A stretch of 64,000 bases of DNA from Peptoclostridium acidaminophilum DSM 3953 (GTDB taxonomy: Bacteria; Bacillota; Clostridia; Peptostreptococcales; Peptostreptococcaceae), in the NCBI RefSeq assembly GCF_000597865.1, contig NZ_CP007453.1, positions 682,001 to 746,000 of the forward strand, given 5' to 3'. Below are positions 36,259 to 44,566 of the stretch, one piece after another (position 1 is the first letter of the stretch; each line of letters opens with the position of its first letter). Both the position numbers and the translations under genes were made by a program. Below the pieces are notes generated by a model that was given only the letters and a program-made list of their open reading frames with translations, made no database searches and had not been told where the DNA came from.

Positions 36259-38307
36259 TCATTTAATATTTCCGCTGCTGCCATTTGCAATGGTTTCACC
36301 TCTGACAGTCAATAAAGTTCCTATTTTCCCTCTGCCCTTTATGACAAATCCCTTATCCTGCAGCTTATCAAGCCTGTTCCTGATTTGGTGGCTTGTAATG
36401 TATATGCCCTGTTTTTTAACATACTCGCTTATTTTGTCCCTGCCGACAACTTCGCCTCTTGACTTCAAAACGTATATAGCCTGAAGTATCAAAAGTTCCT
36501 GCGAGCTCAAAAGCTTCTGTTCCATGCTTGAGTCGCATACTGCGGCTTGCCCTCTCACAAAATAATGATTTTCAGGCATTTCATCCGCCGTAAGCACATT
36601 TTCTTTCCTCACAGCCAGCATATATGAAATTGTGTTTTTAAGCTCCCTTATGTTGCCATGCCAGTCCTGCTGGACAAGTCTTTCAATCACGTCGTCAAAA
36701 ACACTTATGCAGTCTGAGGTGTCAGTCTTTACAAAGTGCCTTACAAGCTCCTCTATGTCTTCCTTCCTGCTTCTTAGTGGAGGTATCTTTACATGGCCTA
36801 TCTTGAGCCTGTAATAAAGATCTTCCCTGAATTTTTTTTCACTTACCATCTGGACCAGATTTCTGTTCGTGGCTGCTATAATTCTTACATCTACAGAATT
36901 TATCTTTCTGGCGCCAATCCTCATTACCTCCTTTTCCTGAAGAACTCTCAGAAGACGCGCTTGCACCTTGATCGAAATGTCGCCTATCTCATCCAGGAAT
37001 ATGGTCCCGCCGTCTGCCTGCTCAAAAAGGCCTGCCTTTCCTCCCTTTAGCGCCCCTGTAAATGCACCTTCCTCATAGCCAAAGAGCTCGCTTTCAATGA
37101 GCTCATCGGGAAGAGCGCTGAAGTTGACCGCAAGAAACGGCCCCGCCGCCCTGTCTGATGAGTTGTGGATGGCGCTTGCAAAAAGCTCCTTTCCAGTTCC
37201 GCTTTCACCCTCTATCAGTATTGTCAGATCACTGCCGGCGAGTCTTGCACAGATTTCCTTTGTCCTGTTTATCTGGGCTGAGCTTCCGATTATATCGTCA
37301 AATGTATATTTGGCATAGAAGCCCTTGTTTACGAGCTCCCTCTTTATCTTTTCATTTTCTTCAATCGCCTGTCTTGCACTCCTTATTATGGCTATGAAAG
37401 AATTGTTTTTCGTCAGAAATATTTTATTGACCACCATTTCAAAGCCGTCCATGCTTATGACTTCTGTTTTTTGCGTTTCAGGGCTCATGAGAATCTCTGC
37501 GAGCTTTTTGCTGCACACCACGTCCTTTATATGCCTGTCAATAACCTTATATCCGCTTGAAATCTGAAGCATTTTTTTTAGGTTTTCATTGAATACTCTT
37601 ACAACGCCTTTATGGTCGTACACAAGTATACCATCGTTAAAACCGTCAATGACAATGTTGAGGTCTTCGTACAGCAGCCCTATTTCCTGTGTAGACCTTG
37701 CAAGCCTTTTCGCCACGTTTGTCAGCTTTACAAGATATTTGTCAGAAAATCTTCCAGCCCTTTCGTCCAGGGCATCCAGCCTGTTTAGCACCTCTGCTAT
37801 TGTGGGAAAGTCTATTATCCTTATTCCTATATCATAGACTTCCTTCATTCCAGGCGGGACCTTATCCATCTCCCCTGCTGTTATACATACATCTATGCCC
37901 CCGGGAATTTCCCCGGAGCCCGGATAGCATGGAATGTAGTTTATATGATCTATTCCAAGCCTTTTGAGCGTATTAATGCTCTCAAATGTCGTCTTCTTGG
38001 AATCGTTTACGAATAATACGTTTGTCCCCTTTGGAATAAGCACTATTTTGTCTACAAAATCATAATTGATTGTTCTTCTGGCAACCACGACTTCAGTAGC
38101 GCTCTCGAGCACAAAACTCCCTTCAAGCTGGCTGCGCATAGTCTCGCTTGAAAGCACAAGCAGCTGCCCTGCTTCAAAATTGTCGAGTCCCTTTTCCATG
38201 GAATAGCCCTTTATTTCTGCGATGTCTGATATGTACTCGCCCAACTGTCCTTCAAGATAAATCCTTGCCAGTTCAGTCAGCGCTATCAGCGAAACCCGTT
38301 TTTTCAA
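36259..38307 (-). CDS. Sigma-54-dependent activator with PAS domain and winged-helix C-terminus
   Basis: This enhancer-binding protein has 682 residues. An N-terminal region (about 1-220) resembles that of the activator at 1-1815. A PAS domain follows (about 230-330), then the AAA+ domain with GESGTGKE, GAFTGA and the GDIS-type Walker B. The last 80 residues look like a winged helix (LLILQAIYVLKSRG...ITSHQIRNRLDKL) rather than the usual Fis helix-turn-helix. TTG 38307 is chosen because GGGGAGGG lies close upstream. It is divergent from the aspartate racemase, which has a clear sigma-54 promoter, its probable target. Confidence 0.92.
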   Translation of the reverse strand: MKKRVSLIALTELARIYLEGQLGEYISDIAEIKGYSMEKGLDNFEAGQLLVLSSETMRSQLEGSFVLESATEVVVARRTINYDFVDKIVLIPKGTNVLFVNDSKKTTFESINTLKRLGIDHINYIPCYPGSGEIPGGIDVCITAGEMDKVPPGMKEVYDIGIRIIDFPTIAEVLNRLDALDERAGRFSDKYLVKLTNVAKRLARSTQEIGLLYEDLNIVIDGFNDGILVYDHKGVVRVFNENLKKMLQISSGYKVIDRHIKDVVCSKKLAEILMSPETQKTEVISMDGFEMVVNKIFLTKNNSFIAIIRSARQAIEENEKIKRELVNKGFYAKYTFDDIIGSSAQINRTKEICARLAGSDLTILIEGESGTGKELFASAIHNSSDRAAGPFLAVNFSALPDELIESELFGYEEGAFTGALKGGKAGLFEQADGGTIFLDEIGDISIKVQARLLRVLQEKEVMRIGARKINSVDVRIIAATNRNLVQMVSEKKFREDLYYRLKIGHVKIPPLRSRKEDIEELVRHFVKTDTSDCISVFDDVIERLVQQDWHGNIRELKNTISYMLAVRKENVLTADEMPENHYFVRGQAAVCDSSMEQKLLSSQELLILQAIYVLKSRGEVVGRDKISEYVKKQGIYITSHQIRNRLDKLQDKGFVIKGRGKIGTLLTVRGETIANGSSGNIK

Positions 38308-38452
38308 TATCTTCCCTCCCCAATGCCTAATGGTGTTGCAAGCTCCCAATGGCGCTTTTATTCCCCCATTATATCACCATATGGAACCCAAACAGATTAG
38401 ATTTATGATTTTCAGCAAGTATGCTGCGCCCTTTCAATTCTTTTTTTTTCGC

Positions 38453-38497
38453 AGACGTTCATTTTTTTTACTCCCAATCCCAGTCATGTCAACGTCT
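38453..38497 (+). promoter_or_regulatory. Candidate upstream activator site for the racemase promoter
   Basis: AGACGTT (38453-38459) and AACGTCT (38491-38497) are exact inverted copies 31 bases apart, ending about 55 bases before the -24 box. This distance fits an enhancer site for the divergent activator. The rest of the 317-base gap shows only AT-rich sequence. Confidence 0.35.
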
Positions 38498-38548
38498 ATA
38501 AGTGCAATTTTCGATCATCATATAAATTCCTATTCCGCCAAACCCACT

Positions 38549-38565
38549 TTGGTATATTTCTTGCT
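38549..38565 (+). promoter_or_regulatory. Sigma-54 (-24/-12) promoter of the aspartate racemase gene
   Basis: TTGGTATATTTCTTGCT has GG at 38551-38552 and GC at 38563-38564 with ten bases between, and the TTGG and TTGC cores match the sigma-54 consensus. Transcription would start near 38576, about 50 bases before the start codon. The divergent sigma-54 activator makes the assignment convincing. Confidence 0.72.
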
Positions 38566-38624
38566 TTATGAGTATTCAAACACGGCATGAACCTACGCCG
38601 CCAAATCAAAAGGGGGAATGGAAA

Positions 38625-39311
38625 ATGAGCAAAACACTAGGCATTCTTGGTGGAATGGGTCCTATGGCGACAGTCACACTTTTTAAAAAGGTGATATCTA
38701 TGACTAGAGCAAACTGTGACCAGGAGCATATTCACCAGATAATAGACAGCAACACTCAAATACCAGACAGAACCTCATACATATTGGGCAAAGGCGAAGA
38801 TCCGGCTCCCTATCTTGTGGAGTCTGCGTTGCGACTTGAAAAAATGGGTGCAGATTTTATAATAATGCCGTGCAATACGGCTCATTACTTCTATGAGAGA
38901 ATAACACAAAGCATAGGTATCCCGCTTTTAAACATGGTCGAATTGACAGCCGAATTTTCTTTTGATACTTGCGGCAGCAACGCGAAAGTGGGCCTGCTTG
39001 CCACAGATGGAACGTGCAGCTCCGGAGTATACGACAAATATTTTGAACTTCAAAATACGGAGCTTGTTAAACCTGACCCTGATTTTCAAAGGCTTATAAT
39101 GGATTTCATATACGGAATTAAGAAGGGTTCTGATGCGGATATCGACAAGCTAATCAATGCAGTTCAGAATCTCAGGGACAAGGGCGCCCAGACATTCATA
39201 CTTGGCTGCACAGAGCTTTCATTCGCCAAGGACGAGTATAGCTTGAAGGGCAATTTCATAGATCCTTTAAATGTAATAGCCCAAAGAGCAGTCGAATTCG
39301 CCTTAGGATAG
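38625..39311 (+). CDS. Aspartate/glutamate racemase family protein
   Basis: This is a 228-residue cofactor-free racemase of the aspartate racemase family. Both catalytic cysteines are present, in MPCNTAHY (about residue 84) and LGCTELSF (about 195), after the N-terminal LGILGGMGPMAT. ATG 38625 follows AAGGGGGA; the upstream extension has no ribosome site. Behind a sigma-54 promoter and next to the aspartate uptake and breakdown genes, it would interconvert D- and L-aspartate so that both can be used. Substrate is inferred. Confidence 0.9.
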   Translation: MSKTLGILGGMGPMATVTLFKKVISMTRANCDQEHIHQIIDSNTQIPDRTSYILGKGEDPAPYLVESALRLEKMGADFIIMPCNTAHYFYERITQSIGIPLLNMVELTAEFSFDTCGSNAKVGLLATDGTCSSGVYDKYFELQNTELVKPDPDFQRLIMDFIYGIKKGSDADIDKLINAVQNLRDKGAQTFILGCTELSFAKDEYSLKGNFIDPLNVIAQRAVEFALG

Positions 39312-39345
39312 AAACCCCTATATACTTATTGGCGACCACCTGCAT

Positions 39346-39384
39346 AAAAAAGAGGGATTACAACTAAAATGTAATTCCCTCTTT
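39346..39384. terminator. Two-way terminator between racemase and methyltransferase genes
   Basis: AAAGAGGGATTACA pairs with TGTAATTCCCTCTTT with one bulged base, with a T run on the minus strand. It lies between converging genes. Confidence 0.75.
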
Positions 39385-39418
39385 CCACAAAACAAGTATT
39401 ATTTATTGTTTATCAGCA

Positions 39419-40180
39419 TTATGCCTGCATAACAAAGAAATAGTATCCGTAGTATCCGCTGTACTTCCTGAACATATCAATCTCAACAAGGCCATTGTCC
39501 AGCAGCTCTATTGCCTCAGGCTGGTCTGTGTATTTCTTCTTGAGCTGTCCTATGCGCTCTTCGAGGGGCCCGTAATAGTTCTTCCACCACGCAGATTCCG
39601 GTATCATAAAGCAATCCAGCAGCTTGTATCCGAGCTTTTCAACTATCGCCTTGTTTATGCTGAGGGTATTCATTTCCGGGGCTTCCCTCTCCCAAAAATG
39701 TCTTATTTCATCGGGTAATTCGTCCATATCATCGCATGACCAGCACATGTCAGATACCACGATGTATCCTCCATCTTTGAGGAGCTTCCTCCATTCCATA
39801 AGACCGTTCTCAAAACCCATTATATAAATGGCCGCCTCAGCCCAAATGATGTCAAAGCTTGCATTTGCAAAGCCCATGTTAAACATTGATCCATTTATAA
39901 TGTCAATCTTTTCGAGTACGCCGGCATGTTTCGCCCTGCGTTTTAGCTCATTGAGAAACATCTGATTTATATCAAGCGCCGTTATCCTTCCGTTTATCTT
40001 TCTTGCCAGCTCAATTGTTTGTTCTCCCGGTCCGCAGCCTATATCAAGTACATGTAGCCCTCTGGGCAAAAAACCGAGCACGGAAATCGCCCTCCTGGTC
40101 TCCTCGTTGTCTCCGGGTCCTTCTCGCGGGAGGTTCATGAACATTTCTTCTGTTATTATGTCGCTCATCCTGTCATCCAT
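39419..40180 (-). CDS. Class I SAM-dependent methyltransferase (253 aa)
   Basis: This is a Rossmann-fold methyltransferase: motif I is LDIGCGPGEQTIELA near residue 45, the SAM-binding acid is in ITALDIN, and FDIIWAEAAIYIMGF is motif IV. Residues 1-35 and the C-terminal 80 residues may shape the substrate site. ATG 40180 has GGAGGTGG upstream. It stands alone, and the substrate cannot be read from context. Confidence 0.85.
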   Translation of the reverse strand: MDDRMSDIITEEMFMNLPREGPGDNEETRRAISVLGFLPRGLHVLDIGCGPGEQTIELARKINGRITALDINQMFLNELKRRAKHAGVLEKIDIINGSMFNMGFANASFDIIWAEAAIYIMGFENGLMEWRKLLKDGGYIVVSDMCWSCDDMDELPDEIRHFWEREAPEMNTLSINKAIVEKLGYKLLDCFMIPESAWWKNYYGPLEERIGQLKKKYTDQPEAIELLDNGLVEIDMFRKYSGYYGYYFFVMQA

Positions 40181-40379
40181 AATTCCACCTCCAAAAACTG
40201 CAGTTTCATTTATATTTAATACCCAAATTCCGGCGCTTCACTACCATATGTGTATATTGCAGCATATAATTCGAAAAATATCCGAACTTTCATCCCAACA
40301 TTGAAATTTCTAGCACGTATTCCGAATGTCAATCTTACGATATTCGGAAATTCTATCGCAATTTGAAAACTTCAAAAAG

Positions 40380-40447
40380 TAATATGTATACAGTATATCT
40401 TATAAAATATAGAATTTTCGGTCTGGGTTTTGGTATATAATAAAAAT
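40380..40447 (+). promoter_or_regulatory. Promoter region of the GntR-glycyl radical enzyme operon
   Basis: A GTATAC core inside ATATGTATACAGTATAT (40382-40398) could be the GntR operator. A TATAAT box (or extended TGGTATATA) at 40431-40441 lies so close to the ATG at 40448 that the message would have almost no leader. No good -35 box is present. Confidence 0.35.
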
Positions 40448-41122
40448 ATGGATACTAAATCACTTTCACACAAAAAACTGGGACAAAGAAAAAACATGCC
40501 CGATATAATCGCCGAAGCACTCAGGGAAGCCATACTCAACGGGGAGCTAAAGGGAGGAGAATCGCTAAAGCAGGAAGAAATAGCCGGCATTTTCAACGCC
40601 AGCATGATACCCGTAAGAGAAGCTCTACGTAGGCTCGAAGCGCAAGGGCTCGTGAAAATTTTCCCAAACAAAGGTGCTATAGTGAGCGCGCTGTCGGCTG
40701 ACGAAGTCCGTGAGCTATTCGAGATAAGAATACTTCTCGAAAAAGGAGCTTTGGAGTTCGCGATAGACAACCTCACAGATGAGGATTTAACATACGCCGA
40801 ATCAATACTCACGCAGATGGACTGCATCACGGACGGAAGCACACTCAGCCAGCTGAACTGGAAATTCCACTTCACCATATACAAGGCCAGCGGAAGAATG
40901 AGGCTCATGGAACTCATCGAAAACATGCATCTCAATGTGGAACGCTACATGAGAATATATCTGCTTGATATGCACTACCACCCAACTTCTCAGGAAGAAC
41001 ACTACAAGCTGCTCGAGGCATGTAAAGTAAAGGACAGCACAACGGCATGCTCTCTCCTGCAGAATCATATGGAAAAAGCGTGCAACCTGCTTGCAGAGTT
41101 TTTGTCGTCACAAACCAATTAA
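40448..41122 (+). CDS. GntR/FadR-family regulator of the glycyl radical enzyme operon
   Basis: This is a 224-residue regulator with an N-terminal winged helix (about residues 10-75, with IIAEALREAILNGELKGGESL and the recognition segment ASMIPVREALRRLEAQGLV) and an all-helical FCD effector domain (about 85-215). The ATG at 40448 has no ribosome site; the -10 box is only a few bases away, so translation may be leaderless. It lies 23 bases ahead of the glycyl radical enzyme gene and is probably cotranscribed. Its effector should be the enzyme's substrate or product. Confidence 0.88.
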   Translation: MDTKSLSHKKLGQRKNMPDIIAEALREAILNGELKGGESLKQEEIAGIFNASMIPVREALRRLEAQGLVKIFPNKGAIVSALSADEVRELFEIRILLEKGALEFAIDNLTDEDLTYAESILTQMDCITDGSTLSQLNWKFHFTIYKASGRMRLMELIENMHLNVERYMRIYLLDMHYHPTSQEEHYKLLEACKVKDSTTACSLLQNHMEKACNLLAEFLSSQTN

Positions 41123-41145
41123 AAATTAATCAGGAGGTTTATGTA

Positions 41146-43515
41146 ATGAATTCTGAGAGAATCGAAAAGATAAGGCAGGAATACCTGAATACAAGGCCTG
41201 CCATATGCGTTGAAAGAACGATAGCCTTCACCGAGTCCCACAAGCAAACCGAGGGTCAGCCGCTTATACTAAGGAGGGCCAAGGCCTTCAATCATCTTTG
41301 CAATACGCTGCCTACGACTATATTCGAAGGCGAGCTCGTCGTCGGAACGCCCGGAATATATAAACGCTCAGGTTTCATATGCCCTGAGTTCTCGTGGAAA
41401 TGGGTCGAGGAGGAGATGGACTCCTTCGAATCCAGAAGCCAGGACCCTTACACTATAGGCGACGAGCAAAAAGCTATACTTAAAAACGACATATTCCACT
41501 ACTGGAAAGGCAAATCACTCGAAGAGACATTCCTTGCAAGACTTCCGGAAGAAACGGCAAGAATAGGTGTTGACACCGGAATAATAGACAACGACTCGAA
41601 ATGGCGAAGCGCAGTAGGCGAGATAACTCCTGACTACCAGGACATAATATTCGTAAAGGGTTTTGCAGGCATTAAACAGGAGGCGCTTGAAAAGCTTGAA
41701 GGCATAGAGCCTATTTCGAACGAAAACATAGACAAAATAAACTTCTACAAGGCGGCAGTGGAATCATGCGATGCCATAGTGACTCTTGCCAACCGCTTCT
41801 CAAAAACGGCTCTAGACATGGCAGCCCGGGAAAATGAAACTCAAAGAAAAATAGAGCTGCTCGAGATATCCAGGATATGCTCTGTAGTTCCCGAAAATCC
41901 ACCGCAAACCTTCCACGAAGCGCTACAGACTGTGTGGTTTGTCCAGCTCGGCTCTATACTTTCGGAAAACTCGCTTGCGCTGAATCTCGGCAGATTCGAC
42001 CAGTACATCTATCCTTTCTACAAGAAGGATTTCGAAAGCGGAAGGATTACAAGGGAGCAGGCCCTTGAGCTCATAGAGTGCCTGTGGCTGAAGCTCTCAG
42101 AATGGGCATGGGCCATATCTAAAAATACGGCCCAGTACTTTGCAGGCTACAATGCATTCCAGAACCTGACAGTAGGTGGAAGAACACGTGACGGCAGAGA
42201 CGCCACAAATGAAGTGTCGTACCTCTGTCTGGAAGCCACCAGAAACGTCAAGACCCACCAGCCAGGCCTTAGCGTGAGGATACACGCTGACTCACCGGAT
42301 GAATTCCTTATGGCTGTATGCGAGCTTGTAAAGGAGGGCACGGGCTTCCCTGCAATACACAACGACAGGGCCGGCTACGAAATGCTTCTCAATGCAGGCC
42401 TCTCGCCAGAGGATGCGCGCGACTGGAGCAACTGCGGCTGCGTGGTGCCACACTTCAGGAAAGTCGGGGAATGGACATCGGCAGTAAACGTCAATCTGCC
42501 TGCGGCTTTCGAATACGCTACAAACAGGGGCAGGAGCAGGATTACAGGAGAGCTCATGGGGCTTGATGAGGTTTCGCCCAATGCTTTCGCCAGCTTTGAG
42601 GATGTCAAGCAGGCCTTCTACAAGCAGCTTGCCAATCTTGTAAAGCACTCTGTAATAGCTTCCGTTGTTGCCCAGAAGGTCCATACCGAGATAGTCCCAA
42701 GGCCGTACCTCTCGCTGCTTGTGGACGGCTGCATGGAAAAAGGCCTGGATCTCAGCCGCGGCGGAGCACTCTACAACGTGGGTCCTGTGCTTACAGGCAT
42801 AGGCATAGCCAACGCCGCAAACTCGCTTGCGGCCATAAAAAGACTCGTGTTCGACCAGAAAGCCGTAAGCATGTCTCAGCTGTGCTCGGCTCTTGATGCA
42901 GATTGGAATGGCTTTGAGGACCTTAGAAAAACGGCCCTTGAATGCCCTAAATACGGCAATGACGATGACTATGTGGATTCGCTTGTTGTCGAAATATCCG
43001 ACTTCTACAACAGGGAGATCAAAAAGTACAAGGACATATTCGGTTCGCCTTTCAACTCGGCTTTCATGGGGATATCCAACTATATCCCTACAGGCAGCAT
43101 AATAGGCGCTACACCTGACGGCAGGATGGCTAAGGCTCCGCTTACAGAAGGAGTGTCTCCTCATGCAGGAACAGACATAACAAGCCCAACGGCGGCAATG
43201 CGCTCCGCGGCTAAAATAAACCACGACGTGCATTCCGGCGGAACTCTGCTCAACATCAAACTTTCGCCTGAGCTTCTTTCGTCACAGAGAAACCTCAAAA
43301 ACCTGGCGGCTCTCATAAGGGCTTACTTCTCGCTTGGAGCGTTCCACGTCCAGTTCAATGTGATTTCAAGGGAGACACTTCTAGCTGCGCAGGCCAAGCC
43401 TGAGGAGTACAAGGACCTCCTGGTCAGGGTTGCCGGCTACAGCACACAGTTCGTAAACCTGTCAAAGCAGATGCAGGATGCGATAATAGCCAGAACGACA
43501 TACGAGGAAATATAA
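41146..43515 (+). CDS. Glycyl radical enzyme of unknown reaction (789 aa)
   Basis: This oxygen-sensitive enzyme carries its radical on Gly764 in RVAGYS, 25 residues from the end, and the thiyl Cys432 in SNCGCVVPH. It follows the glycerol-dehydratase layout through most of its length. In diol dehydratases, CutC, HypD and arylacetate decarboxylases the residue two after the Cys is a catalytic Glu; here it is Val434. The positions of the dehydratase His residues hold Glu159 and Asn275. So it is neither a normal dehydratase nor a canonical pyruvate formate-lyase. ATG 41146 follows CAGGAGG. An activase follows directly. Family certain, reaction unknown. Confidence 0.93.
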   Translation: MNSERIEKIRQEYLNTRPAICVERTIAFTESHKQTEGQPLILRRAKAFNHLCNTLPTTIFEGELVVGTPGIYKRSGFICPEFSWKWVEEEMDSFESRSQDPYTIGDEQKAILKNDIFHYWKGKSLEETFLARLPEETARIGVDTGIIDNDSKWRSAVGEITPDYQDIIFVKGFAGIKQEALEKLEGIEPISNENIDKINFYKAAVESCDAIVTLANRFSKTALDMAARENETQRKIELLEISRICSVVPENPPQTFHEALQTVWFVQLGSILSENSLALNLGRFDQYIYPFYKKDFESGRITREQALELIECLWLKLSEWAWAISKNTAQYFAGYNAFQNLTVGGRTRDGRDATNEVSYLCLEATRNVKTHQPGLSVRIHADSPDEFLMAVCELVKEGTGFPAIHNDRAGYEMLLNAGLSPEDARDWSNCGCVVPHFRKVGEWTSAVNVNLPAAFEYATNRGRSRITGELMGLDEVSPNAFASFEDVKQAFYKQLANLVKHSVIASVVAQKVHTEIVPRPYLSLLVDGCMEKGLDLSRGGALYNVGPVLTGIGIANAANSLAAIKRLVFDQKAVSMSQLCSALDADWNGFEDLRKTALECPKYGNDDDYVDSLVVEISDFYNREIKKYKDIFGSPFNSAFMGISNYIPTGSIIGATPDGRMAKAPLTEGVSPHAGTDITSPTAAMRSAAKINHDVHSGGTLLNIKLSPELLSSQRNLKNLAALIRAYFSLGAFHVQFNVISRETLLAAQAKPEEYKDLLVRVAGYSTQFVNLSKQMQDAIIARTTYEEI

Positions 43516-43579
43516 CACTGACCTGTCAGGCGGGGCTTTGGCTCCGCCTCATTCAACATATCTAAAGGACGGTATTATA

Positions 43580-44503
43580 ATGACAAACAGGGAAAGCTTA
43601 GAAAAAACCGAAGGCATAATATTCGAAATGCAGCGCTGGTCACTTCACGACGGTGATGGCATAAGAAGCACAATATTCATGAAGGGCTGCCCCCTAAGAT
43701 GCAAGTGGTGCCACAATCCGGAGTCATGGCGGATTAAGCCTGAAATACTGTTTTTCAAGGAAAAGTGCACAGGCTGCGGGAAATGCGCACAGATATGCCC
43801 CACAGGCGCAGCTTCGCAGTCCGGCGACAAGGCAAGCTTCGAGAGGTCAGAGTGCATAATGTGTCTTGAGTGTCTCAACTCTTGCCAAAGCAAGGCCTTG
43901 AAGCTATACGGAAATAAAATCACAGCCGGCGAGCTTTTCCAAAAAATCAAGCGTGACTCCGTCTTCTACAGGGAATCGGGGGGCGGAGTGACCTTTTCGG
44001 GCGGCGAACCCACTATGCAGCCTAAATTCCTGGATGCCATGGTGAGACTGTGCGCATCTGCCGGAATAGACACAGCAATCGAAACGTGCGCCTATTTTGA
44101 ATGGGAAAAACTCAAGGATACAATTGAGCTGATAGATTTTGTTTTCATCGACTTAAAGCACATGGACAACCAGGCGCACAAGGAGCTAACCGGTGCTCCA
44201 AACTGCGGAATACTCAAAAACATAGTCAGGATATCCGACATGAATAAGAAACCAGTAATAAGGATTCCTCTCATGGCAGGCGTAAACGACGGCGATAATC
44301 TAAGGGCGACTCTTGATTTCATATCAAAGAATGTCAACGCTGCAGGTGTCGAGCTTCTGCCCTACCACAGCTTCGGCGAAAGCAAGTACCCGGCTCTGGG
44401 CCTTGAATACAGCCACGCCTTCAAGACGCCGTCTGCGCAGGCCCTGCAGGAGGGGAGAGAGCTTATAAAATCGTTCGGACTCAGTGTAATAGATTACAAA
44501 TAG
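43580..44503 (+). CDS. Glycyl radical enzyme activase (radical SAM)
   Basis: This radical-SAM activase makes the glycyl radical on its partner using S-adenosylmethionine and a 4Fe-4S cluster. The 307-residue product has the cluster motif CPLRCKWC (about residues 36-43), followed by two ferredoxin-type four-cysteine motifs, CTGCGKCAQIC and CIMCLECLNSC. That insert is typical of activases for non-PFL enzymes. GGGVTFSGGEP marks the SAM-binding strand. ATG 43580 has AAAGGACGG upstream. It lies 64 bases after the enzyme gene. Confidence 0.95.
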   Translation: MTNRESLEKTEGIIFEMQRWSLHDGDGIRSTIFMKGCPLRCKWCHNPESWRIKPEILFFKEKCTGCGKCAQICPTGAASQSGDKASFERSECIMCLECLNSCQSKALKLYGNKITAGELFQKIKRDSVFYRESGGGVTFSGGEPTMQPKFLDAMVRLCASAGIDTAIETCAYFEWEKLKDTIELIDFVFIDLKHMDNQAHKELTGAPNCGILKNIVRISDMNKKPVIRIPLMAGVNDGDNLRATLDFISKNVNAAGVELLPYHSFGESKYPALGLEYSHAFKTPSAQALQEGRELIKSFGLSVIDYK

Positions 44504-44506
44504 CAC

Positions 44507-44550
44507 AGTGCCGCATCCCTTTATATTATGGGTGCGGCACTTATTTTTTT
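44507..44550 (+). terminator. Terminator of the glycyl radical enzyme operon
   Basis: AGTGCCGCATCCC pairs with GGGTGCGGCACTT around a short loop and is followed by A and seven Ts. It lies just after the activase stop. Confidence 0.88.
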
Positions 44551-44566
44551 ACATAAAAGCATTTTC

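Noticed and set aside
42292-43233. A 313-codon frame antisense to the glycyl radical enzyme gene
   Set aside because: It is a shadow of a highly conserved coding sequence on the other strand and has no ribosome site or recognisable domain.
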